DNA of 64,000 nt from Naegleria lovaniensis. Its lineage: Eukaryota > Heterolobosea > Eutetramitea > Acrasida > Naegleriidae. The stretch is from positions 118,585 to 182,584 of the forward strand of contig NW_025407863.1 of the NCBI RefSeq assembly GCF_003324165.1, in the 5' to 3' direction. The translations under genes were made by a program, and so were the position numbers. This document shows, piece after piece, positions 56,809 to 64,000 of this stretch; position 1 is the first letter of the stretch; each line of letters begins with the position of its first letter. The notes beneath the pieces are model-generated. The model was not told the origin of the DNA. It was given only the letters and a program-made list of their open reading frames with translations, and searched no databases.

Positions 56809-57465
56809 ATGAATGGGAGTAGTTCCGAGACAAATTTGCTTACCCTCGACCAACAATCAACATCTTCTGGCTTGCACAACACTACGAACGGAGGACAAAA
56901 CACCACCGAAGAAAATGATTTAAATTCTGTAATGACTGGAAATGAAGATAACATGGATGTTGGCGGAGACGATGAAAATGAAACCGGAGGGGATACTAGT
57001 AGTGACGAGGAGGAAGAAGAGGAATCTCAATTTCATGATTATCCGATCATTTCTCAATTGCAAGGAGAGGAACAAAATATATTAAAATTATTGGATTATG
57101 GAATGTCATTCATTGAAACGCTCACAAAATCCACAAAAGAAAACATTAATATGGAAAGATCCAAAGAGGAACTGAAAAAAACAATTACAGGTTATTATGA
57201 CACTCTCTTTGATTTAAAGCAAAGTCTTGCTAGGCACATACATTTAGCTTCGCTATACTCTTCATTAAATTACGAGGGATCAACATATTCTGAGCGAAAG
57301 AAAATAGAGATTGAAATTAGGAAAGCTAAAATTTTGAGAAATGCATCGACAGATCAAACAAAAACACATTCAGATTTGTTTAATGATGACATGTCGCTTA
57401 GTACTTTTCAAAATCTGGACAATGTTTCTCAGTCCAATCTTTCAATTCACAAGCAAGACAATTAA
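56809..57465 (+). CDS. MED11: Mediator subunit 11 homologue
   Basis: Head-module subunit linking Mediator to RNA polymerase II. I chose the ATG at 56809 (MNGSSSETN) because it follows a run of A like other starts here; an in-frame ATG at 56749 would add 20 residues. 218 residues, with a Ser/Asn/Asp-rich acidic N-terminus (about 90 residues) followed by the MED11-like helical hairpin. Diagnostic is the end EGSTYSERKKIEIEIRKAKI, which parallels EGSSYSSRKDCQMALKRVDY of human MED11. The N-terminal extension is not found in animal MED11. No intron. Confidence 0.72.
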   Translation: MNGSSSETNLLTLDQQSTSSGLHNTTNGGQNTTEENDLNSVMTGNEDNMDVGGDDENETGGDTSSDEEEEEESQFHDYPIISQLQGEEQNILKLLDYGMSFIETLTKSTKENINMERSKEELKKTITGYYDTLFDLKQSLARHIHLASLYSSLNYEGSTYSERKKIEIEIRKAKILRNASTDQTKTHSDLFNDDMSLSTFQNLDNVSQSNLSIHKQDN

Positions 57466-57882
57466 ATTAAGCAACTAAACATTTGACAACATGAATGACA
57501 GTGAAAATTGAGGAATTAAGCATTTCAAATTCGACACTCAATGCAAATTCTATTCACATTTTTTTCTGATTTCCATTTTCTCAAAATTACTAACAACGGA
57601 GAATGTTTAACCGTGCATAATTTCTTTCTAAATTCAATCCAACTCCTTCTCGAATTTCGAGATATTTTTATTCTCTGACCCAAAGAACGAAATGCATGAC
57701 AGCATCACCAACGTTAAAAAAAACGATCCGAACAAGCTCTCGTAAAGTTGGACACCAGATTCATTCCGATCCAGCGAGGTTATTGTGAGCATTACCTATC
57801 TCCAGCGTGCATAGTCTCTCTCATCAATTGCTAGACAACTTGATAGTATATCGTCATCAGATATTTACCTGCTCTCTTTCAA
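57466..57882. other. Intergenic region between MED11 and SFT2
   Basis: AT-rich. It includes the palindrome CTCGAATTTCGAG (about 57650). No coding or RNA gene seen. Confidence 0.6.
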
Positions 57883-59109
57883 ATGTTAGTCGCTGCCTCA
57901 AATTCTCGTTCTCCCAAGCAGCTTGGTAGTGGTGAATCAGCATCCTCTTCATCATCGCAATCTGACTTGTTTTCTGCGCTTTCTTCGTGGTCATCCTCCA
58001 TCCAAAAAACGTTTAATGAAGTCTCTCAAACCATTACTGCCAACATTAACACGATCGATCATTCAAGTAGTAGTAGTAGCAATACCAACACTTCCTCAAG
58101 TACTACTACCCCCACCACGAATCCATCATCATCCTCCACCATTGTGCCTTCTGCGTCCTCCATGACATCATCATCTCGGCCGTCATCACCAACGAATCTC
58201 AACAAAAAACAAAAACAAATGTTGAAAGAAAAACGCCCTCTGATGAGGAATCAGGATTTTTCGAGTGAAGAGGATGAAGAATCCATGATTGGATCATCAG
58301 CATTGAAGAAGAAGAGTAGTAGTACAACAGCATCTGAATCTATTGGCGATTGGTTCTCTTCGGTTCAAAATTCAATCACCAAACAATTCAATGAATGGTC
58401 ATCACCCACCTCGTCATCTTCCAATAATAACACCACTTCGGATGATGATGGACCTCTTGCCAAGGCTCACTCCTCCCGAATCAAATCACCATCTACCTCA
58501 TCTTCTAATGTAGCTTCATCATCCAACGGTTTTATGGATTCTCTTTCCTCTACCTTTGCCTCCATTAAAACACAAACCAACGACAAGTGGACTCTTTTGA
58601 GAGATCAATTCTTTGACAATAACAGTCAGAATACAATTGATGAAAACGATAATTCGTTCCTCGGAAGACTTTCCAAAGAAGTTGATGGTATGATCACTCT
58701 CTCTGCCAAACAACGCATGTATGGCTTTTTCATGTCTCTCGGCTTTGGTTTGTTATGTATTATAATTGCTCTTGGCTTTTTGCCATCCATCCTTTTTGCA
58801 TCGGGAGCATTTGCCTTCTTCTATACTTTTGGTAATTTGTTGTGCCTCGTGTCGACATTCTTCTTGGTTGGACCTGTGGCTCAAATTAAAAACATGGCAA
58901 AGCCTGATCGAGCAATTCCTTCTGCATTATTTATTGCTTCCATGGTTTTAACTTTGATTTGTGTGTTTGCAATGCCAATTGCACTGTTGATTATTTTGCT
59001 TGTCATTACACAGGCAGTGGGATTGGTTTGGTATGTCATTTCCTACATTCCATTTGCTCAACAAATTCTAGGTATGATATTCTCTTCCTTTATGAGAATT
59101 TTCAATTAA
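57883..59109 (+). CDS. SFT2-domain vesicle transport protein with long Ser-rich N-terminus
   Basis: 408 residues. The C-terminal 150 residues are the SFT2 domain with four transmembrane helices (MSLGFGLLCIIIALGFLPS; FFYTFGNLLCLVSTFFLVGP; SALFIASMVLTLICVFAMP; ALLIILLVITQAVGLVWYVI) and the conserved cytosolic loop VAQIKNMAKPDRAIPSALFI. SFT2 proteins act with Got1 in retrograde fusion at the Golgi. The N-terminal 260 residues are Ser/Thr-rich with two copies of a short amphipathic element (FSALSSWSSSIQKTFNEVSQ; GDWFSSVQNSITKQFNEWSS), which resembles membrane-sensing or coat-binding helices. This extension is much longer than in yeast Sft2. Confidence 0.9.
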   Translation: MLVAASNSRSPKQLGSGESASSSSSQSDLFSALSSWSSSIQKTFNEVSQTITANINTIDHSSSSSSNTNTSSSTTTPTTNPSSSSTIVPSASSMTSSSRPSSPTNLNKKQKQMLKEKRPLMRNQDFSSEEDEESMIGSSALKKKSSSTTASESIGDWFSSVQNSITKQFNEWSSPTSSSSNNNTTSDDDGPLAKAHSSRIKSPSTSSSNVASSSNGFMDSLSSTFASIKTQTNDKWTLLRDQFFDNNSQNTIDENDNSFLGRLSKEVDGMITLSAKQRMYGFFMSLGFGLLCIIIALGFLPSILFASGAFAFFYTFGNLLCLVSTFFLVGPVAQIKNMAKPDRAIPSALFIASMVLTLICVFAMPIALLIILLVITQAVGLVWYVISYIPFAQQILGMIFSSFMRIFN

Positions 59110-59295
59110 TAAAGTGGAAGAAGTTTGCACAGATTCAAGTTGCTACTAAGATCTTAACAAACTTGTCTTGTTTGTTTGAGCTTAATGAGCTGTCGGCAAT
59201 GATTTGACAGAGCTGCGATTTTTATTGGTAATTGGATGTGCAATGTTAAATTCTCTTTCTACCCTTCTTGAATAATTCACAATCATACAATGTTT

Positions 59296-59922
59296 CTACT
59301 GTTTCTTTTTCCACTCACAATTCATTATAACTCCAGCAGCCTTGAACAGTTGATATACTGGACATGCCTTCTCTACTCGTGATTTCAAGTCTTGAATTCT
59401 ATCATCTTCAGCATCCGTTTCTACTTCATATACCATGTCTACATGAGTGAAGTGAGCTGGAATTCCACTCACACCTCTCATTCCTCTGACATCTATTTTA
59501 CCTTGCATTTTTGTGCATTCGATTGTTTTAATTTCCATTTTCATACTTCTAGCAATATATCTTGCAGTAATTAATTCACATCCGGATAAGCTCGCTAAGG
59601 AGAGCTCCAAAGGAGTTGGTCCAGTCCCTTTTCCGCCCAAAGACACTGGTTCATCCATTATTATTTTAGCAGTTCGACATGTAGTTGCTGATGATTCAAT
59701 CAATGTTCCTTCTTTAGATACGGATTGTATAGAAAACGCTTTAATGTATTTTGAAGTATCTTCAGGTGAAGTTGATGATGGTGATGTTGTATTTTCAGAA
59801 CATACATAACAGAGAGCGGTATTGAATGATCGGGCTGTATTCCGATGATGAAGCGAAGTGAGCCCCAGGCGCTGCAAAAAAGATGGGTGCGATGACAATC
59901 TGCAAAGGCTTTGTTTGATCAT
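59296..59922 (-). CDS. OsmC/Ohr-family protein, probably mitochondrial
   Basis: Start at 59922 (MIKQSLCRLSSHPSFLQRLG), a basic amphipathic presequence; an in-frame ATG at 59979 adds 19 residues. 208 residues. The OsmC core shows GPTPLELSLASLSGCELITA (first redox Cys) and KACPVYQLFKAAG (second Cys). These two cysteines reduce organic hydroperoxides in bacterial OsmC/Ohr proteins, with a lipoyl-dependent reductant in the Ohr branch. The closest branch looks like the OsmC-like rather than the Ohr type. A bacterial or mitochondrial origin is plausible. Confidence 0.88.
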   Translation of the reverse strand: MIKQSLCRLSSHPSFLQRLGLTSLHHRNTARSFNTALCYVCSENTTSPSSTSPEDTSKYIKAFSIQSVSKEGTLIESSATTCRTAKIIMDEPVSLGGKGTGPTPLELSLASLSGCELITARYIARSMKMEIKTIECTKMQGKIDVRGMRGVSGIPAHFTHVDMVYEVETDAEDDRIQDLKSRVEKACPVYQLFKAAGVIMNCEWKKKQ

Positions 59923-59982
59923 TTTTAGAGATTGAGTCTTCCAGGATTGTTTCAGCAAAACTCTAAGAAGGCAAACCACATA

Positions 59983-59990
59983 GGAAAAAT
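59983..59990 (-). terminator. Pol III oligo-T terminator of tRNA-Thr
   Basis: Five T on the transcribed strand about 9 nt after the discriminator base. Confidence 0.7.
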
Positions 59991-59997
59991 ATTAGCT

Positions 59998-60071
59998 TGG
60001 CCCCCTTGGGAATCGAACCCAAGACCTCTGTCTTACTAGGACAGCGCTACTGCCAACTGAGCTAGGAGGCC
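59998..60071 (-). tRNA. tRNA-Thr (anticodon AGU)
   Basis: A complete 74-nt cloverleaf without intron. The acceptor stem GGCCTCC pairs with GGGGGCC (one G-U) and the discriminator is A. The D-arm is GCTCAGTTGGCAGTAGC. The anticodon stem CTGTC/GACAG closes the loop CTAGTAA, giving anticodon AGT. The T-arm is TTGGG TTCGATT CCCAA. A and B boxes are canonical. A run of five T follows within about 10 nt downstream, as a Pol III terminator. Confidence 0.96.
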
Positions 60072-60139
60072 TCATGTTTTCGTACTTCCTATAATCTAAT
60101 TAGTCTAAATAATATTGCTACTTTTTATGTTGAAAAAGA

Positions 60140-62216
60140 TTACGCCAAGTTTGTTGAAGGGTTGTGAACAGTCTGAACGTCCTCATTTTCCTCTCCTTCC
60201 TGATCGAAATAATCCAATAATGTTTGGGCAAGACGGGAAACGTCTTCAGAGTAGTGCTTTTCAAGCTTCTCTAGAACTTCAACGCCACCTTCTTGTTCAA
60301 TGATATAAAGGATATCTGTGATAGGTTGAGACGCATCTCCCTTGTCATATTTTCTCAATACGGCCTCCAAGCCTTCCATGACAGCATAGGTAACCTTTGG
60401 ATCTTGTAATTTGTTAAGGCCCTTAACAAGTTGATTAACACCTCCACACTTCACAACATATTCAATTTGTGATCTTGATCCACAATCACAAATATTTGAT
60501 AAACCCCAATAACCTTCTTTCTGGACTGTGTATTCATCACCAAGCTTCTCAATAATTTTTGGAACGACTCCAGCATCAATAAGTTGCTGAATTTGTGAGA
60601 TAGTGCCAGCAGCAATATTGGAAATTGTCCACATAGCTTCTTTTCTTAACGACTGTTTTGGATGATCCAGTAAAGATTTCAAACAATAAATCACCTCTCC
60701 AGAATTAGCAGAGAGTACTGCTTGAGTAAGAGTATCGTCACCTATTATAGTAATAATTAAAGTCGTACCACAATTTCGTCATGATTCAAGCCTTACCTGT
60801 GAGAATATTTCCAATTGTTCTAAGTGCAGGCGTTTGAATTGATGGGTAAGGTGACTTAACATGCTTGATCAACCTTGGAATAAACCCCTGATCGACGCAC
60901 GCTTGTAATCGTTCCATTGGTCCATCGGTTGCATAAGATGCAGCCCAACTGTGATGGCAACAAAGTAAAATTTGAAAAATAGTAGAGATCACAAAAAGTT
61001 TCACTTACCAAGCGTCCGTTAAAACCTCTTCATCTTTCTCATCTAGCAAATTGCAAATAGTTGGAATGCATTGCTTGACATATTCGAATGAAGGAACAGG
61101 TTTTCCTCTCAAAAAATTTGAAAGGGCCCATGTTGCTTTTAGAATTTTTCAGTGTTAGTTCACTCATATATTGAGGAAGACAACTTACCGTTTCGTTGGA
61201 AAGATAGTGTATTTCCAGGTTTATCAAGTTCGTGTAGCAATAATGACATAGCTCCCATTTCCAACACAAGATCTCTCAGTGAGCAACTATCTCCTGCAAT
61301 GAAGTTATGTATACCAATCAAAATGGAGCACGAATGAAGCCAAACACTTACCTGCAATGTTTCCCATTCCCCAAATCACCTGACAACGAACTTCATCATT
61401 CTCGACTGGCATTAATTGAATGAATTTTGAAATAGCACCCATTTCAACTACGTAAGTGGTGTGGTCGTGGGTTCCTGACGCCACGTTCGTTACGGCCCAC
61501 GCGCTTTCCAAAAGTAAATCATAGAGTTGACGTTCAGTGATTGTTCTTTGCCCTGGTACATGTCTATAAATCTGAGAAAAAGGTTTTGGAATTTGTGACG
61601 ATTGAAACTCGACATTGAAATATTTTTGAATTTCATTGAAATCCAAAAATTGAATAAAATATTCCATGGCACCTGATTGAATGACTTCATTAATCGGAGG
61701 GTTTCTTTCAATGGAAAGTAATTTTCGAATCACTGTTGCAGCGTTCAAAACAGTTTGGAAACTATTCCACTCCATATCTAAACAAGTCACTAACATGGGT
61801 AAATCCCTCACTGTTGTTTTGTTGAGAGTTTTCCTTCTAGTGCCATACGGAATCTTTTGATGGTGTCCTGTATTGTATGAGTATTGTTTGAACAAGACTC
61901 CAAATTTGTTTTTGAAATCGATATCATCTTTGGCCACAATAGTTTCCGATACAATTAATTTCCGGGTATTTTCACTAATGATCGGCCCTGTTGTTGCACA
62001 AGTACTTTTCGTATCATGATTCCAAAATAAAGAGGAGAGTAATGATGATGAATTTCCATCATCATTACGTGTCAGATCAGTAAGTGTGGTATTGAATTTT
62101 GGAGAGAACGAACACCGTCCTTGTTTAACAGAGGACAGAATTTTCTCTCTCAATATTCTCATACCGAGAGTTGCTCGATGATTTTGATGTTCCTTCTTGC
62201 GGATGCCCAAAGTCAT
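60140..62216 (-). CDS. Importin alpha (karyopherin alpha)
   Basis: NLS-binding adaptor for nuclear import. Five exons fit in phase: 61352-62216, 61189-61293, 61009-61135, 60797-60948 and 60140-60741, giving 616 residues. The ARM array has the Trp/Asn ladder that holds the NLS: SAWAVTNVASG, QVIWGMGNIAG, TWALSNFLRGKPVP, ACWAASYATDG, MWTISNIAAG and YWGLSNI. The N-terminus is long (about 130 residues before the first clear ARM) and its importin-beta-binding region is weak: a basic stretch, RKKEHQNHRATLGMRILREK, replaces the usual RRR-containing IBB. The C-terminus ends in an acidic patch (DYFDQEGEENEDVQTV). It is divergent from ARPC4, 159 nt apart. Confidence 0.93.
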
Positions 62217-62375
62217 GATTATTCTCTTTTTAACCGCTTGGTTTGCAAAATTTTTTTTCTTTTTTACAGTGGAACATCAACACACAGAAACCAATGATGC
62301 CAGAAGGTTACAAACACATCAAGTGCACAGTTCTTATGCCTTCGTTTGCTCGAACAGAAAAAAATCAGACAACAA

Positions 62376-62990
62376 ATGGTACGTTTTGAGCGCTCACCGA
62401 TTTTTTATTCAACCTTTGAATACAGAGTCTTTCATATGCTCCTTATCATGAGTGCATTCGAAAAACGCTTCAAGCGGCTTTGTGTCTTGAAAATTTTCAG
62501 TCTCAAATCGCTGAACGACACAACCACCCAGAAATTGAAGTGGGGTAAGTTAGTTTTCGAGTTTTTTCTCACGAATGCTATCCATTCTGTTGTTTCAAGA
62601 TTATCTAAAGAAGTGTTGTTAAACCCTGTCATCATTAGTAGAAATACTGATCAAAAGTGTTTAATCGAAGGTTCTATCAACTCGGTGCGAATTAGCTTGT
62701 TGTTTAAGAAGCATGATCGAGTGGAGGAGATTATCTTTCCTCGTTACATGCAATTTTTAATGAATCGAGCTGAGGAGGATTTGATATTGTTGAGAAAGAA
62801 GCCAATTCAGGGGTATGATATTAGCTTTCTCATCACCAATTACCATACTCGAAATATGTTTTCTCACAAAATCATTGACTTTATCCTTTCTTTTATGGAA
62901 GATGTCGACAAGGATATCAAAGAACACAAGTTGTTTCTCAATGTGAGAGGTCAAGCTGCTGCTAAAAAGTATCTTAGACAATTTATCTAA
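62376..62990 (+). CDS. Actin-related protein 2/3 complex subunit 4 (p20)
   Basis: Core Arp2/3 subunit that nucleates branched actin. Three exons: 62376-62378 (only the ATG), 62426-62544 and 62600-62990, giving 170 residues (human 168). The spliced N-terminus is [20 protein letters not shown], then [20 protein letters not shown], which matches human ARPC4 residue for residue in spacing. The rest includes [34 protein letters not shown] and [20 protein letters not shown]. Reading exon 2 in the longer open frame gives nonsense, so the ATG-only exon is needed. All introns are GT-AG and 47-55 nt. Confidence 0.94.
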   Translation: MVRFERSPIFYSTFEYRVFHMLLIMSAFEKRFKRLCVLKIFSLKSLNDTTTQKLKWGKLVFEFFLTNAIHSVVSRLSKEVLLNPVIISRNTDQKCLIEGSINSVRISLLFKKHDRVEEIIFPRYMQFLMNRAEEDLILLRKKPIQGYDISFLITNYHTRNMFSHKIIDFILSFMEDVDKDIKEHKLFLNVRGQAAAKKYLRQFI

Positions 62991-63079
62991 CAATTGTCAA
63001 AGGAACGCTCTCAGTATCACTTAAACGGTTGTTTTGAACGTTTGTAGCTACATTGTACATATTAAATCTTGTGTTGCGC

Positions 63080-64000
63080 TCAACAACAATCATGAACAAT
63101 ATTACTCTGATCTTGCAAGACCTGAATCATATTCATGTCCACATTGAATTGACATTGAAATCGAGCGACATGATAAAAGTAAAAATTTGCATTCCAAAAT
63201 CCAGGACACCATCCCTCTACCTTGTTGGACACAAATTCAGCAATTTTTGCTTGTTTACCACATCGTACAGTCGCTGCACAAACAGCACGTCCATAGAAAC
63301 TATCATAGGTTTCATCGACAAAGGTATAATTGCAAAATGGCATGAAAGCATCTGTTGTGTGTGGACCTACGGCAACATGCTTGGATGGATCTCTTACAAT
63401 CTCTTGTTCATGACAACTTGCAACAGAATGTTTGTGAACGAGTTTAGAGCGAGCTATGCCTGAATAAATCTCGTGCTCTTTTTCACACAAAATACCATAA
63501 CAAAATTTGAGTAGTGAAATGGGATGATGATCGAATTCATATCCCACTCTCACTGTTTCCATTTCTAAGAGATAGGGTGTTCTTAAAAGAGCTGCAGATT
63601 CTTCATTGAGCATGTCATAGCTTTTCATCATTTCTTTGTGTTGTTCCAATACTTTTGAGGATTTCCAAACTAGTTTTTCAGTATTCTCCAAATCACTGCC
63701 AAAATATCTCAAAATGATTCCATGTCGATCAAAGATGCTCAATATGGTGCATAGTTTGTGAGTTTTGATATCAAATTTAAGAGCATCAAGAAGGAGTTTC
63801 TTTCTCTTTGTGTCGTGCTGGTGTGAGGAATCATCCAATTGGATTGCTTTCGAAATTCTCTTTTTCATTTCTTGTAAAAACAGTGAAAAATAAACATAAT
63901 TGAGAGAAACCAAGCGTCTTGAATGCACGTCATCAGCTTTCCAGTCATACTTTTTTCCTTGAATAAAATCTTGCTTAATGAATGAATCCAGCTCAGGACA
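63080..64000 (-). CDS. Hypothetical protein, 5' end outside the window
   Basis: The frame stays open to the window edge (it enters as CPELDSFIKQDFIQGKKYDW), so at least 306 residues are seen and the start is missing. Features include a basic patch (KRKKLLLDALKF), a His/Glu-rich part (ARSKLVHKHSVASCHEQEIV) and a Cys-rich end (YGRAVCAATVRCGKQ). No domain recognised and no transmembrane helix. It converges with ARPC4. Confidence 0.55.
   Translation of the reverse strand, partial: CPELDSFIKQDFIQGKKYDWKADDVHSRRLVSLNYVYFSLFLQEMKKRISKAIQLDDSSHQHDTKRKKLLLDALKFDIKTHKLCTILSIFDRHGIILRYFGSDLENTEKLVWKSSKVLEQHKEMMKSYDMLNEESAALLRTPYLLEMETVRVGYEFDHHPISLLKFCYGILCEKEHEIYSGIARSKLVHKHSVASCHEQEIVRDPSKHVAVGPHTTDAFMPFCNYTFVDETYDSFYGRAVCAATVRCGKQAKIAEFVSNKVEGWCPGFWNANFYFYHVARFQCQFNVDMNMIQVLQDQSNIVHDCC

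Noticed and set aside
62197-62451. Hydrophobic open frame MRMPKVMIILFL... on the plus strand
   Set aside because: Lies across the importin alpha 5' end and the ARPC4 leader; composition is an accident of the antisense and T-rich leader.
1-64000. Mobile elements, virus-like fossils, CRISPR arrays, rRNA
   Set aside because: No transposase, reverse transcriptase, capsid or envelope sequence, terminal repeats or spaced direct repeats were seen; only simple repeats are present.

Overview
This is nuclear DNA of a compact, AT-rich protist genome. It best fits a heterolobosean amoeboflagellate such as Naegleria. The support is the mix of families (ESCRT-I, Vti1 SNARE, p24, SFT2, V-ATPase c, ARPC4, MLH1, importin alpha, eIF4G), short introns (mostly 45-60 nt, GTAAGT/GTATGT...TAG/CAG), A-rich start contexts and very short intergenic gaps. 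The genus is inferred from style, not proven. I see no transposon, virus-like element or CRISPR array. A 10-N gap lies at 31477-31486.

Layout. 1-4.7 kb: the 5' part of PDS5 (-) with E2F-like motifs upstream, a small RRM protein (-), a hairpin-rich intergenic stretch, and V-ATPase subunit c (+). 5-12 kb: an MDR quinone oxidoreductase (-), an LRR-PP2C phosphatase (-), and divergently MLH1 (+). 12-16.9 kb: a type I membrane protein (-), TSG101/VPS23 (-), Vti1 SNARE (+) and an unknown Cys-motif protein (+). 17-23.2 kb: a large collagen-like protein (+), a START-domain protein (+), a thioredoxin-fold protein (-) and a small orphan (-). 23.4-31.4 kb: an EF-hand/ARM/EF-hand protein (+), an S9C peptidase (+), an Hsp20-domain protein (-) and an orphan (-). 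31.4-41.3 kb: a membrane protein cut by the gap, an acidic orphan, and a giant surface-type protein of about 2,260 residues with three beta-helix domains (+). 41.5-50 kb: kelch (+), BTB (+), p24 (-), SMG8-like (+) and a secreted patatin lipase (-). 50-57.5 kb: TPR (+), a lipoyl/KGD4 fusion (-), eIF4G (-) and MED11 (+). 57.8-64 kb: SFT2 (+), OsmC (-), tRNA-Thr (-), importin alpha (-), ARPC4 (+) and a 5'-truncated orphan (-).

Most genes are unrelated housekeeping genes and several neighbours are divergent pairs. Themes that recur are membrane traffic (V-ATPase, TSG101, Vti1, p24, SFT2), DNA and chromosome maintenance (PDS5, MLH1), and mRNA handling (eIF4G, SMG8-like, MED11).

The most interesting item is the gene at 51641-52519. 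It carries a mitochondrial leader, one lipoyl domain and a C-terminus matching KGD4/MRPS36, the E3-recruiting subunit of 2-oxoglutarate dehydrogenase, with no E2 catalytic domain. This looks like an E3-binding-protein analogue. At least six genes show an apparent one-base frame break, most in short homopolymers, which points to consensus errors in the assembly rather than decay.
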